The notes: generated by a model from the letters alone, not told the origin. A stretch of DNA of 64,000 bases from Paraburkholderia hiiakae (GCF_904848665.1 NZ_CAJHCQ010000020.1:106620-170619); one strand, 5' to 3'. Shown: positions 50,286 through 60,900, numbered from the stretch's first letter. Numbers and translations are program-made.

Positions 50286-52315
50286 GATGCCGATTTCCTT
50301 CTGGACGTGTGTTGATCGACCTCACGTGCTTCCTGGCGAGCTGCAGCGGTCTTTTTGGCTCGACCAGGCTTGCGAGTCCCGCTGTTCCAACTCTTCCCCG
50401 TCTCGGTCTCAAATCGTGCCGTCGACTCTGCGTACGCTGCTACCTTGTGGACCCTGAACGTGGAATTGACCTCTGCTCGTGCGTCTTGCCACTCGGTGAG
50501 CTCGGCAATGGATACGTAAAGCGTTTCCTTGTCGCCGCGAATTGGCAGTTGTGCATCTAGGAGCAAAATTTCATGGTCCACCTCAATCCAGACGTGCCGG
50601 ATGCAGAGGTCTAATATATAACCTCTGATGGGCATCTCTTGACGAGGTAGACGTGCGACCCGATTGAGCAGGCCACACGCCCTTAGGTCTTTTGAATCGT
50701 ATTTCCGATCGTCGAGATAGACACCATCCTTTTTGGCCGTCATCGTGACCGGCGTCAGGAACGTCCGCACGGCATCGGGAATGCTCATCGGTATACCCGC
50801 AGTACGCAGCTTCCCAGCATAGTATTTCCACAACTCATGAGGCGTCGGCAAGACAAAGGACAACTCCCTGTCCATCGGCATGCGCGCTGACATATCCGCT
50901 GTATGGTTGAATCGGATTAGTGCATGTATCTCGCGCCTCGCTAACTCGACGGGAGTTAAGTTGCTTGCAATGTAGTGCGGTTCACCCTCGAACTTGACGT
51001 CTCGAGGGTGCGAGGACTCCACAGTCGCCTTCGACTGTCCGGAATACCCAGGCGTCATGTTTCGGATGGGCGGTCGGGCCGCGTCAGACGCAATCACGTT
51101 TTCACTCGAGCCTGAGCCACGGTCTACCTTGTACTGCGCTGGTAGGTCTATGGTGATCCACGTGTCTGGTTCAAGTTTTATCCCGCACAAGCTGCAGAAG
51201 TATGGCTTTGGAACGGCCATGCTGAACAGTGCCATTCGATATGCGGCCATGCGCTCCGCTCCGAAGGAAAAGCCTATTCCGAGCTTCGCTCCGCTCAACA
51301 TGTCGCGTGCTTCGACTACACACAGCGGGGGTAAGACGCTACGTTCTAAGTAACCCAGTGGCCGCTCTTTTACAAAATAGCCATCGAACTCTACTTTCTC
51401 CAGCAGATAAGCGACCTCTTCAGAGAATCGCCCTTGAGAAGGTGCGAGACTTCTTCTGTGTCGCGCCGACCCATAGCGGTTCATTTGAACGTTTTCAATG
51501 CCAAAGGATTTGTTCACCACATACTGAAACTGCCTTAAGCTCGGGAATGGCTTTCCTTGTGGATGGTAGAACTCTTTCACACCTGAGCGTCTGGTGATGA
51601 CTTTGCATTCGAACAGCTTGGTCATAGTGTCGGCGTAGATGTGGGTAAGGGTCTTGCCGGGCGCTTGGAATTTGGCGTAACCCTTCACACACACGTCGGC
51701 CATCACGTGGCTCATCTTATGGCCGTATCCCTTTCCATAGGCCTTGGATGGCGCTCCTTGCTTCTGCGTAGCGTGAGTTTCTCTCTCCCAGCAACCGGAG
51801 CGGTGAAAGGGCGGTAACAGTGTCCAGATATTTCGCCCAAAGCAAAGATACGTGAGAATCCATGTTCGATAACGAGTCTCATTCTGTCTCGGCGTACAAC
51901 GCTTTGCCCAAGCATTGATAGCAGACTGGACATCTTCAGCCGAAAGAATTTGGTCGAGGTCATCTAGCGCTAGCTGGATATGAAGGAGTCGAGGTTCGAT
52001 GTACTCTCTATACGACTTCTTCGCATTTTTTCGTTCGGCGTCAATCATCTCCAGGTTCTTGCCTTGCCTAGGTGCCAACCACGGTGGAAAGTCTTCGTGG
52101 CTATGGGACACAACAATCTTCGCCTGAGACAACCCGTCTTCAAATTCGTCGCGCGTCATCGTGAAGACGTGGGAGAGAGGTTGGCCGAGATGTTCCCAAT
52201 CGAAGAAAGCGAGCGCAACTCGATGAGTTTGGCAGGCGTTCCCTACAAAGCGATAGGGCGTCCCCTGGCGCAACGGACCATATCCATCAGGGGTGGTTAT
52301 TTCGACGCAGGTCAT
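50282..52315 (-). CDS. tnsB: TnsB-like DDE transposase
   Basis: A 677-residue transposase of the retroviral-integrase superfamily. The probable catalytic triad is D311 (VEFDGYFVK), D398 (YKVDRGSGSS) and E433 (SKATVESSHPR). An N-terminal DNA-binding part (about 90-300) and a C-terminal beta-barrel and basic tail (about 560-677, ending with many Lys/Arg, TnsC-contact type) match TnsB/TniA organisation. It cuts 3' ends of the element and joins them to the target. It overlaps tnsA and tnsC by 4 bp on each side, so the three are one operon. Confidence 0.87.
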   Translation of the reverse strand: MTCVEITTPDGYGPLRQGTPYRFVGNACQTHRVALAFFDWEHLGQPLSHVFTMTRDEFEDGLSQAKIVVSHSHEDFPPWLAPRQGKNLEMIDAERKNAKKSYREYIEPRLLHIQLALDDLDQILSAEDVQSAINAWAKRCTPRQNETRYRTWILTYLCFGRNIWTLLPPFHRSGCWERETHATQKQGAPSKAYGKGYGHKMSHVMADVCVKGYAKFQAPGKTLTHIYADTMTKLFECKVITRRSGVKEFYHPQGKPFPSLRQFQYVVNKSFGIENVQMNRYGSARHRRSLAPSQGRFSEEVAYLLEKVEFDGYFVKERPLGYLERSVLPPLCVVEARDMLSGAKLGIGFSFGAERMAAYRMALFSMAVPKPYFCSLCGIKLEPDTWITIDLPAQYKVDRGSGSSENVIASDAARPPIRNMTPGYSGQSKATVESSHPRDVKFEGEPHYIASNLTPVELARREIHALIRFNHTADMSARMPMDRELSFVLPTPHELWKYYAGKLRTAGIPMSIPDAVRTFLTPVTMTAKKDGVYLDDRKYDSKDLRACGLLNRVARLPRQEMPIRGYILDLCIRHVWIEVDHEILLLDAQLPIRGDKETLYVSIAELTEWQDARAEVNSTFRVHKVAAYAESTARFETETGKSWNSGTRKPGRAKKTAAARQEAREVDQHTSRRKSAS

Positions 52316-53301
52316 GGCGACTCCGAAAACCAGTTTGCATATCTAACGAGAACGTCCTGTGTCTCAGGCTCCAGCGGTCGGTCAATCAAAATAGGCCGGA
52401 AGAGGTCCACTCTAAGCTTCCTAAACCAGATACCCTGGAACAGGACATTCTTGCAATCCTCAACGGAATACTTTCCCGCCCCAGTCAATCGGACAATCAA
52501 TTCACTGGGCGGCACGCCAGTCTCGAGGCAATGTTGGAAGCGGCTCAGTAGCTCTGCCTGCTCATCGTCTGGAAGCTCTACGATTCTGCCGTGATGAAGA
52601 AACAGGTGGCGAAGATTCGAGCGAACGTCCTCGTCGATGCCGTCGGCAGCAAGAAGAACTGTGCGGATTCCCGCATCGGCATAGTAGGTACACTCCATCT
52701 CATGCCGGGCAAGCACACTTGTTTGATGTTGCTCTTGTGCTCGGGTGAGGCGCTCGGTCGTCAGCGGACGCTTGAATGCTATTTCGCTATCCTTAACTGA
52801 CCAATTAACGCAGTAGTAGCTGCCGCGTTTGCTGCGGATTGCCCAGAGCAAGTCTCCTACATAAGGAAAGACCAACTCGCGTCGTCCCCCCTCACGACCA
52901 GCATCCGGCGCCCATACCCTCGGCAGAATGTCGACGTAATCAAGACGCTGTGCGACGTCAATCAATCCCCTGAGCGGAGACAGTTCGCCGGCGATAACTC
53001 CTGGAAAGTTATGTAGCGGGTGCGGTCTCCAGCCAGGCATGAGCGCTCGTTGCTCTTGAAGACCTGCGACGTTCGGGTGGTAAAGGCCGAGAAGGGCCGC
53101 GAAACTCTCCTGCAGCGAAAGGAGGTGAATCTCTCGCCCCGGCACCTTGTTCGCGTTGAGCGTCAAGGCGTGAGAGACATTGGGCGCTTCCCCACGAACC
53201 GCTTGTATGGCGGGCTTATAGTCGCTCCCCCAGCCAGGGTTGGCCTGCCGTTTCAGAATGGTCGTGAGGCGCTTAAGCGATGGCGCACGGGCTGTTCCCA
53301 T
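52312..53301 (-). CDS. tnsA: TnsA-like endonuclease
   Basis: A 329-residue protein in the first position of the operon. A PD-(D/E)xK-type set is visible: E65 (LQESFAALLGLYHPNVAGLQ), D150 (FPYVGDLLWAIRS) and K170 (CVNWSVKDSE), the order used by TnsA to cut the 5' ends so that transposition is cut-and-paste. The C-terminal part is helical and should bind TnsC. The length is somewhat longer than Tn7 TnsA (273). It is divergent from the XRE gene. Confidence 0.82.
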   Translation of the reverse strand: MGTARAPSLKRLTTILKRQANPGWGSDYKPAIQAVRGEAPNVSHALTLNANKVPGREIHLLSLQESFAALLGLYHPNVAGLQEQRALMPGWRPHPLHNFPGVIAGELSPLRGLIDVAQRLDYVDILPRVWAPDAGREGGRRELVFPYVGDLLWAIRSKRGSYYCVNWSVKDSEIAFKRPLTTERLTRAQEQHQTSVLARHEMECTYYADAGIRTVLLAADGIDEDVRSNLRHLFLHHGRIVELPDDEQAELLSRFQHCLETGVPPSELIVRLTGAGKYSVEDCKNVLFQGIWFRKLRVDLFRPILIDRPLEPETQDVLVRYANWFSESP

Positions 53302-53408
53302 GATCCGGTACCAACGTCACCATTCCCGATGAAGAGTCAATCATGGCGTGTAGCCTGAGTGCCGAACAACGGAAAGGCTGACCCTTATATTGACCAATGC
53401 TGTTTGTA

Positions 53409-53429
53409 TGCTATACTATTCATATAGCA
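53409..53429. promoter_or_regulatory. Inverted repeat in the tnsA/XRE divergent promoter
   Basis: TGCTATA-N7-TATAGCA is a perfect 7-bp inverted repeat between the divergent tnsA and XRE genes; TATACT inside it resembles a -10 box. It is a good candidate operator for the XRE protein, controlling both itself and the transposition operon. Confidence 0.5.
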
Positions 53430-53458
53430 ATAAACGAAACCAAAATGTATTTATTTTC

Positions 53459-53932
53459 ATGCATTCTAGCACAGATACGCCGGAAGGGGTAGGCTTTGCC
53501 TGCGCTCACCCCAATGTGATTGCCGATGGACACACGATTCCAGACGGGTTTGGGTCGCGACTCCGTGAGGAGCGAAAACGCTTGGAGCTCAGTCAGACTG
53601 AGCTCGCGACGGCGGGCGGTGTTAAACGGCTAGCGCAAAGTCAGTACGAAAGCGGCACTAGCATGCCCTCCGTGCGATATTTGGCCAGTGTCGCCCACGT
53701 CGGCGTGGACCTCAGGTATGCATTGTTTGGCCGCCGTGGCGCAGTGAACTGGCTTTCAGCCGCTGAAACTAGCCGTATAGAGGGGCGCGCGTTTGAGTTG
53801 GTGGAAGACTTCGTTAGCTCTCATCCTGAGGTGACCTATGGAGCTGAAGGGCGGTTTGCGATGTTTCAGTTACTTAGGGCGACGCTGACTGAAGAGGCAC
53901 AGCTCAAATCATCTGAGAGCGCCGCCGGATAA
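53459..53932 (+). CDS. XRE-family helix-turn-helix regulator
   Basis: A 157-residue protein (ATG at 53459; a TTG 69 bp upstream is also in frame and no Shine-Dalgarno decides). The Cro/CI-type helix-turn-helix is FGSRLREERKRLELSQTELA through GGVKRLAQSQYESG at about residues 28-65. The C-terminal half is helical with no known ligand motif. It is divergent from tnsABC with an inverted repeat between, so it probably represses transposition. Confidence 0.82.
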   Translation: MHSSTDTPEGVGFACAHPNVIADGHTIPDGFGSRLREERKRLELSQTELATAGGVKRLAQSQYESGTSMPSVRYLASVAHVGVDLRYALFGRRGAVNWLSAAETSRIEGRAFELVEDFVSSHPEVTYGAEGRFAMFQLLRATLTEEAQLKSSESAAG

Positions 53933-54041
53933 GTTCTTGCAGTAGACGAGCTGCGGAGCATAGGTTCTTGGAGCTCTGTTCCGACAAGGGCCTGTGCGCA
54001 GCGTGTCAACGGTGCGATCTTTACAGTACAGCCCTTGACTT

Positions 54042-54974
54042 ATGCTTATCCTGCCAAAGCCGGTTGACAATGAATTTGTCCTAGGATTCATTGGTCGAAT
54101 CACCCATGTGAATTTGGAAGGCTCTTGCTTCAAGATAGTGCGCGCGCTGGTGGCCCACTTCAACCTGGGCATGGAAGTCACGTCCCTCCGTCCGCACTAC
54201 TACCAGGCGGAACGGCACATCCAAGCTCTCGCCTTGGCGTCCGATAAATCCGTTGATGAGTTTCTTTTTTGCCACTTCAACTTTCCGGCGGAGCGGCGTA
54301 CGCCACGAGTTGCGGCTAAGTGGCTCGATCGGCAGATGTGTCGAAAAAATGGACGGGAGTATCCTGAGAGAAAACGTCCCTATCTTTGTCGTGAGTGCAT
54401 CCCGCAGCAAGTGCAGGAATTCGACTTCCCCTTTTGGCATAGACATCATCAATTACCTGGCCTTTATTGGTGTCCTGTCCATAAGACTGCGCTGCTGGCC
54501 TTCGACCATTGGCTTGCCGAAGATGCGCTGATTCCGGTGGCCGCTCTCGCATCCGTACGGACACCAGCCACGGCAGCCGATTTTGATAAATACCCAGTTC
54601 TTCAAAGCTTTTGTGAACTAATGATTGGTTCTTTGCGGCGTCCGTTATGGATGAGCGTTACGCGCATTGAAGACTGCCTTCGACGTCGGGCGATTGAGCT
54701 GGGCCTACGTCCTGACGGTGGTGATGTGGCGACGGTACCGAACGATTCACCGTTCCTAAGTGACTTGGCCTTTGCTGAGTGCCCAGCTTGGTGGCTCGAA
54801 GAAGCCTTCGGTTTGCAAAGAACGACGGTCGGCAAGGGTCGCTTAGCTCTAAATCGTGTGTTGTCTGGCGGCGGCCGGGCGCCTCCGATGAGCTACGCAT
54901 TGGCAATCGCTCTACTTTTTTCGCCTCGCGAGCGCGCCGATATCTTAAACAAGTCATCACATTTGCTGGAGTGA
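54042..54974 (+). CDS. tniQ: Short TniQ-family target-selection protein
   Basis: A 310-residue TniQ-like protein. It has the family N-terminal part (VLGFIGRITHVNLEGSCFKI, about 10-110) and a zinc-finger-like CRECIPQQVQEFDF and YWCPVHKTALLAFDHWL (C-x2-C and C-x2-H, about 110-152). It lacks the long C-terminal domain of TnsD. The C-terminal 100 residues include a helix-turn-helix-like segment (LQRTTVGKGRLALNRVLSGG). Convergent with the TnsD gene, 3 bp apart. It is likely a second target selector or an adaptor to TnsC. Confidence 0.75.
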   Translation: MLILPKPVDNEFVLGFIGRITHVNLEGSCFKIVRALVAHFNLGMEVTSLRPHYYQAERHIQALALASDKSVDEFLFCHFNFPAERRTPRVAAKWLDRQMCRKNGREYPERKRPYLCRECIPQQVQEFDFPFWHRHHQLPGLYWCPVHKTALLAFDHWLAEDALIPVAALASVRTPATAADFDKYPVLQSFCELMIGSLRRPLWMSVTRIEDCLRRRAIELGLRPDGGDVATVPNDSPFLSDLAFAECPAWWLEEAFGLQRTTVGKGRLALNRVLSGGGRAPPMSYALAIALLFSPRERADILNKSSHLLE

Positions 54975-54977
54975 TAG

Positions 54978-56495
54978 TTAGGTTGCGAGGCGACCGGCCT
55001 CGATTGTGGTGAGAAATTGCTGTAACCAAATACCGTCGTGTTTGCGGAGCCACTGGAATCCGTTACCCGGCACGTGTCGGATGGCGTCCATTGCCCAACG
55101 AGGGTGGCAACTTAGCGTTTCGGCCAATCGCTTTCGGCGAATGTCTCTCTGATAGATTCGATTGGCTACGCTCCATGCCGCCTTCAGTTCAGGCCTGGTC
55201 GCCATATATGTCCTGATGAAACTCAGACTGACGCCTGCAGCCTGCGCGGCTTCGATTTTAAACCGTCCCGATTGCAACATATCGCGCATTATCTTCTCCT
55301 TCGCAGTGCCAAGGATTAAATTGAGGCGCCCCCTTTTCAACAACTTCTGCCTATCCATATACCGGTGAGCAATGTTGGCCCGCACACCGATCATATTCGC
55401 CGCACGATTAATGGACTGCCCTTCGGTGACTAGGCGAACTAACAATGTTCCCTTATCGTGCAGTAGCGACTGTATGGCCTGCTCTCCGCCGAGAGCATAC
55501 ACGGACTTCGCCTTTGCACGAACGGCCGCGAATTCTTCGGGTGTCTCAAAGAGGAAGCTCAGCAACAGGAGATGTTTCAGCGGTTGATGTCGAGAAGGAG
55601 TTCTCTGGAGCAGCAAGGCGAGAAATCCGACGTTAAGACCTGTGAGGTCCCCGAGAAACGCCTTGGGAAACAACCGAAGGATGTCCCCATAGTAGGTAAC
55701 GAATGCGTCCCGCAACTGTTGTGTTCGAACATCCCCATCGAAGGTCACCCAGCCTCGAGATTTCGCCTGCAGCAGATAGCTATGTCGTAGCGTCGTATCA
55801 GCAAGCTCTGAGCTAGCGCACTGTCGTATATAGCTAGCCCACTCGTCGAGCCGAATCAGTTGAACACTGCGGATTGAGCTCACCTGGAGGCCGTTCCCTA
55901 TGCTTTGACTGTACGGTTCGCCGGGCAAGTAATAGTCAATCATTAGCCCGCGTCGCAGTGATACGTCGGCAACTCTGAGCCATTCACTATGAACCTGACA
56001 TGCAAAGCTCGAGGGATTCTGATGGGATGCGGTCCACCAGGCACATCCACGCTCTTCCTGCTGCTCAATAGCGCAGCTTGGACAGAACTTCAAAGTGTTG
56101 ATAAGGCCGATCCCAGCCCCCGAAAGCCCAAGGGTTTTTCGTCGTAGTTCACCAGAGCGTCCACCGTACAGCAGGTAATGACGAATGTTGGCGTTGACAT
56201 TTACGGGTAGAAACGGCGCATGAAAGGCATACAGCGTCCCGTGCAAGAGCAGGTTGGACAACGTGCCAAAGTCACCTCGCGTTCTCTGATGGAAGTGAGC
56301 CAAATGAAAAGGGAAAGCGCTCCGCAAGCCCGCAGTGGGATGACCAAACAGAAACTGGCTTGTGGCTCGAGCATTGGCACCACCGTTCAGGCGGTGAAAT
56401 CGGGCACACCAGCTGTAGACCGTCTCATCAGGCAGCGCAGTCGGGGTGCAGGACGTTGCGAAAAGCTCAGTAGCAGCTTCAGTTGCGACATCCAT
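54978..56495 (-). CDS. tnsD: TnsD-like target-selection protein
   Basis: A 505-residue protein; the ATG at 56495 is preferred, though the frame is open further upstream. The TniQ domain is N-terminal (LPDETVYSWCARFHRLNGGA, FHQRTRGDFGTLSNLLLHG), with a zinc-binding part FCPSCAIEQQEERGCAWW and SFACQVHSEWLRVAD. The C-terminal half contains helix-turn-helix-like segments (GQSINRAANMIGVRANIAHR, FKIEAAQAAGVSLSFIRTYM), expected to recognise a specific chromosomal site. The length matches Tn7 TnsD (508). The recognised site is not known. Confidence 0.82.
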   Translation of the reverse strand: MDVATEAATELFATSCTPTALPDETVYSWCARFHRLNGGANARATSQFLFGHPTAGLRSAFPFHLAHFHQRTRGDFGTLSNLLLHGTLYAFHAPFLPVNVNANIRHYLLYGGRSGELRRKTLGLSGAGIGLINTLKFCPSCAIEQQEERGCAWWTASHQNPSSFACQVHSEWLRVADVSLRRGLMIDYYLPGEPYSQSIGNGLQVSSIRSVQLIRLDEWASYIRQCASSELADTTLRHSYLLQAKSRGWVTFDGDVRTQQLRDAFVTYYGDILRLFPKAFLGDLTGLNVGFLALLLQRTPSRHQPLKHLLLLSFLFETPEEFAAVRAKAKSVYALGGEQAIQSLLHDKGTLLVRLVTEGQSINRAANMIGVRANIAHRYMDRQKLLKRGRLNLILGTAKEKIMRDMLQSGRFKIEAAQAAGVSLSFIRTYMATRPELKAAWSVANRIYQRDIRRKRLAETLSCHPRWAMDAIRHVPGNGFQWLRKHDGIWLQQFLTTIEAGRLAT

Positions 56496-56959
56496 AGTAG
56501 GCGCTTCCCAATGTACCCCCTGCCTTCCAATCGACGGCTTTAGAGCTGATAAGGTGTACGTTGTATCGAATATTGACGCCCATTGTGAGCACCGGCGCGA
56601 CAGGGACTCGTTGCGAGCAGGTCGTCGTTTCTGGCTCGAGAGCAAGCGACTTTTGTCTCCTGCACGAATCGAGTTCGATGCTTCGCAATTTGCATCGGCC
56701 GGATGTCCGTACTCGAAGCTCCCCTTGTGGGCAGGAAGTTAGCGGCCCGCGCAGCCGCGACCATCTCTGCTGGACGCCGTATTGACTCGCCCAACGGTTA
56801 TTCGCGGTCGTTGTTTGCTCCGGTCGACATTCCTGCCCCACCTACTTTTGAGCGCAGATGATGATCTTGAATACGAGCCTATAGTCGCATATATGAGATT
56901 ATAGACGCGTGTACGGGAAAGGAAAGCAATAATCCGCTTTTTGCAGGGGGCACGGGCGG
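56496..56959. other. Gene-free region upstream of the DUF6471 gene, with a 20-bp-spaced direct repeat
   Basis: About 460 bp without a supported gene; the short frames here have no family features. TATAGTCGC (56880-56888) and TATAGACGC (56900-56908) are spaced 20 bp apart, two helical turns, 50-80 bp upstream of the DUF6471 start, and may be a promoter or operator. A GC-poor tract (about 56860-56945) surrounds them. Confidence 0.4.
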
Positions 56960-57187
56960 ATGAACTGGTATCAGGTAGCGAGAAACGTGCTTCGTGCCGA
57001 GCTTGTTCGGCACGGCGTTAGCTATCGACAACTGGCGGTATTACTTGCTGGCATCGGAGTCAGCGAGACCGAGCGATCCATCGCTAACAAGCTGTCTCGC
57101 GGTAGCTTCAGCTTCGCCTTTTACCTGCAGTGCATGAGAGCTTTGGGACGGACGGATTTCCGTGTGGACCTCACTGACGTAATCTAG
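56960..57187 (+). CDS. DUF6471-family small protein
   Basis: A 75-residue protein that resembles the DUF6471 family: WYQVARNVLRAELVRHGVSY, then LAVLLAGIGVSETERSIANK and a C-terminal FYLQCMRALG. The shape suggests a helix-turn-helix-like DNA-binding fold. Such genes often occur in mobile regions, as here between the TnsD gene and the acyl-CoA synthetase remnant. Function unknown. Confidence 0.75.
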   Translation: MNWYQVARNVLRAELVRHGVSYRQLAVLLAGIGVSETERSIANKLSRGSFSFAFYLQCMRALGRTDFRVDLTDVI

Positions 57188-57239
57188 CCCGAGTTATTTC
57201 TTCTATTCCCGGGCCTTCGTCGTCTTCCTCGCTAGTACC

Positions 57240-57935
57240 GAGTGTTGCGCCCTCGGGCAGCGGCGGATGTTCCACCAACATTTTGATGATCGTGGGCACG
57301 GCGAAGAGATTGCCGACCTTGTGCTTTTCCACGAGCGCCCAGACGACCTCCGGGTCCATCGTCTCGCTGGGGGGAATCACCGCCGCAGCCCCGCGCGCCA
57401 CGTTGAGCAACCCTTGGATGCCCGCTCCGTGAGAAAGTGGAGCGACGACGATCGAACAATCGGAATCGGTCGTGCCAGCCATCACGGCCGCCAGGTGATT
57501 GATGACCACGAAGGCCATCTGACCATGAGTGAGGATGGCAGCCTTGGGCCTTCCGGTGGTTCACGAAGTATATAAGACCACAGAGGTGTGCCGTAGTCGA
57601 CGACGGCATCCTCTGACGTGGTTCGAAGGTTCGCAGCCACCAGATCTTCGTGGCGAGCCGATTACGACGATATGGCGCAATTCCGGCGACGCTGCCTGGA
57701 CCGTATCGGCATATTGTTGAAAGTCGTCTTCGACGATCATCGCGCAGGCGCCATCCGAAGACCCAAGATAGGGCCGCCTTCAGCGGCGTCAGGCGAAAAT
57801 AGCTTGATATCCAGACCGCGCCTAGGCGGAACGCCACTCAGCAGCTCTCGAACATCTCGGCGCGGATGCGCGATTGCACGAGGATCTTGTCCCCTGGACA
57901 GACGCCCAGCGAACGCAGCGCGGCAAGCTCAGATT
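57240..57935 (-). pseudogene. Decayed fragment of an AMP-forming acyl-CoA synthetase
   Basis: Read on the minus strand this is an ANL-superfamily N-terminal region cut by stops and frameshifts: LRSLGVCPGDKILVQ, then a stop at 57838-57840, FRLGAVWISSYFRLTP, a frameshift with lost residues near 57760, MIVEDDFQQYADTVQAASPE, VVLYTS, a stop at 57561-57563 in place of the glycine of the YTSGTTG nucleotide-binding motif, then TTGRPKAAILTHGQMAFVV and LSHGAGIQGLLNVARGAAAV. It ends near KMLVEHPPLPEGATL. The start and the whole C-terminal half are missing. It is clearly not functional and marks an older insertion or deletion event in the island. Confidence 0.8.
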
Positions 57936-60900
57936 GAATAGCTATTCCTGGCCGTCTCGAAGAATCTATCGCTATGCTCGCGCGGCTTCTGAACCTCTCG
58001 GCTCGCGAAAACGTTGATGGCAACCTTCCCCCGCGTAGCCGTGAACTGGGCTAGACCCGCTTTGGTCAACGCAACATAGCACCCCTCACCCCAGATCGAA
58101 TCGTCATCGATATCCACCGGTCCTGCGTCGCGCCACGAGACAACCCTTGCCACGATGGCTCCCCTGGCGTCAATGTAAACGCCCGGGGGATCTGCACGAG
58201 TGCGCCACTGGAGTTGGCGCAACCAGATCGGGCAGAGCGCGATGGGGTAGGTCGCCGAGTCAAGGCCAAAATCGATTGAACAGGCCAGCCTTCTGATGAG
58301 TGTCGACGCCGGCTCGTCGTCAAGCGGCAAAACAACACCGCCAATCCAGACAGCGGCAGGCAAATGCTGATAGCAGTCTTCAAACTTCTCATCATCGATG
58401 GAGAGTCCTGGGGCGCGAATACGGTGAAGTAGGAGTTCTGCTTGCCGAGGCTTGTAGATCTTGAATCGTGAAACCTCTGCTACGACATGCTCGCCGTGCT
58501 GGTCTGGCCAGCTAGTAACGTCATCCTCGACAGCTTCCGTCCACTTTCTCTCACCCTCCGTCCAGCCAGCGTCGCGCGCGACGAGTGGTCGGCGCACACC
58601 TATCGGGCGCACCTGCGGAAGCGACAGGGGTTGCGGTGGAATTGGCGCATTCAGGCGCTCCAGGAGCATTGGCAAGTCACGGGGATTCAGCAGGCCTGCT
58701 TGGCGGAGCTCGCCTGCCACGTGGCGAAGCGCTATCACGCCAATCAAGGCATGAGGCTTCAAATACGTCACCTTCATGCTAAGGGCGCGCAACTGACTTT
58801 CAAGGCGCGTGACCGCCTGTGGCCCGAACGCTTCAAGGCCGCCCCACTCTTGAATGAATATGGCAGCCCTCCGCCGGATCGTCAGCTCGTCAACATCTGC
58901 GGCGTCCGCGAGTACCTGCGCGGTGTCGCGCAACATCTGCGTCCATCCGAGCTCTGACTCCACGCGCACGGCGCCGGTTCTTTCGTCCGTTAGCGTGCGG
59001 TCTACTTCCAGTGGGCCAACGAGCTCGAGTTTGTAGAAAAACGGCAGCGATTGTGCATCCACCGAGACGGGAATACCCCAACGATTCGCCAGCAACACTG
59101 CAGCCTCCGCCACTGCGAAATCCCTATGGTTCACGAGTGCGGCCACGATGGGACCTAGCAGGGGCGCGAGACGATCGAGCTTTCCCACAAGCATGATCTG
59201 AAGTGCCTGCAGTGGCGCATCGAAGTCGCCACCAAGGAGACGTCGGATGACTCGTTCAAATATCGCTTCACCATGGGCCGACTGCACAGCCAGCTTCAGC
59301 GCGCAATTTCGCGCGTGCCGTTGAACCTCGGTAACTGGCAGCCGCAGGGCAAAGTGCAGCAGTTCCGCCAGGATCTCCTCGTCATTCAGCGGCTCTGGAG
59401 CCGGCACGAAAGGCTCTCCGATTTGGAACTCGCGCGTGCAAGCCATCTGTTCCGCCAATAGCGACCAGATTGCCGGCCAGTCTGGCGCCGCACTGATCAC
59501 CGGTAAGATCGAATCAAGCTCGGTGAGCAGCGATTGCGTGTTCTCCTGGCCGGCCGTTATCGAATCCACCAGATTCTCAAATGCGACGGGGAGCATGCTT
59601 TCGCCGTCGAGCAACCGTCGCGCGTCAAAGTAGCGGAACTTGCCGCCACCCATCCACTGGCTCCATGAACTCCAAGGATCCTTGCTCTGCTCGTAGCCGA
59701 GCACCAGCTTCCTCGCATACTCAACGTCACCGGCCTCGGCAAGACGCTTAACCAGCAGGAAGCGGCAGCGCGCATTGGACTGCAGGCTATCCCAGCGCTC
59801 ATACATTCGCTGGACGTGATAGAGGGGAGCAGACTCAGCCAGGGCTGCAAAGCGGTAGGGGGCGTTGAAGTTCAACTCATCGCCGTCTGCCTCGAACGCG
59901 CGCTCGAGCTCCTCAAGAGTCGCCTCCGAGTCGTACGCGCTCGGCGTATAGTAATGGCGGGGCTCTGGTGCGTCTGACGACCAGCGCTCCACCGCGGCAT
60001 CCAGCCTGGCTGAATTCAAGCCATGCTTGGCGGCGGCGGTGCGAAGGCGTTGGAGCAGTGCGAGCCGATCGTGCGCCCGGCTAGCCACTTCGATTGCGTC
60101 CAGCAGCATCTGTGCTAGCTGGGCAATTTGTTCAGGACCTGCTGCGTCAGCGGCGACGTCAATGAAGTCGCCAATGTGGTCCGGATCGCGGTAGTACGGC
60201 TCCATGTAGAACGGCAAGCACAGTCCACACCAGAGCGTAGCGCAGGCCATGACGATCTCGGGACGTCGATGGACCATCCCGATCATCAGCAAGTCAACGC
60301 GGTTGGGCCACGAGATCAAGTGCCAGTCTGCGAGAGACTTTGATACGTCGAACCCGAAGCGAGGTCCAACTTGCATCGCTTCATCGATGAGCGACATGGT
60401 CAGTCGACTGGCTGCAGATGACCCTTCGGTCTCCGTCATGCCTGCCACCTGGCGCATGAGCAGTGAGACCCGCTGAGCCCGTTGCCCAGGGTCAAGGCCG
60501 TTCGCAAGGACCATGACGTCCCGCCAGATGGCGTACTGCGGATCCTTCTTCGGGGGCAGCGCGTACCCGAGGCATTGTTCAGGCACGGTGGCCAGCACAA
60601 GCTTTGCGCGTTCAACATCTCCGACCGCAGCGAAGGACATAGCCAGATCAGCCAACCCGTCGAGCTGCTCACTCGGGGTGTCTTCCTGAAGCTCCTCCGC
60701 GAGGGCGTCAAGCCGTGCTACTGCGGCAGCGTGATCTCCGTCAATCCGATACGCCGCGACAGCCAACCGCCGCCGGAGGTACCAGGTGCCGTTCAGAGTT
60801 GAGGCGGCAATCGCCTCATCAATCTCTCGAAGGACAACTCGGTACTCCGACTCGCCGAATTTGGCGGCGACCTCGAGAAGGGCGCGAGCGAGCACCGGCA

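Noticed and set aside
48972..56495. CRISPR-associated transposon
   Set aside because: Two TniQ proteins are present, but no Cas protein or repeat array can be seen in the window.
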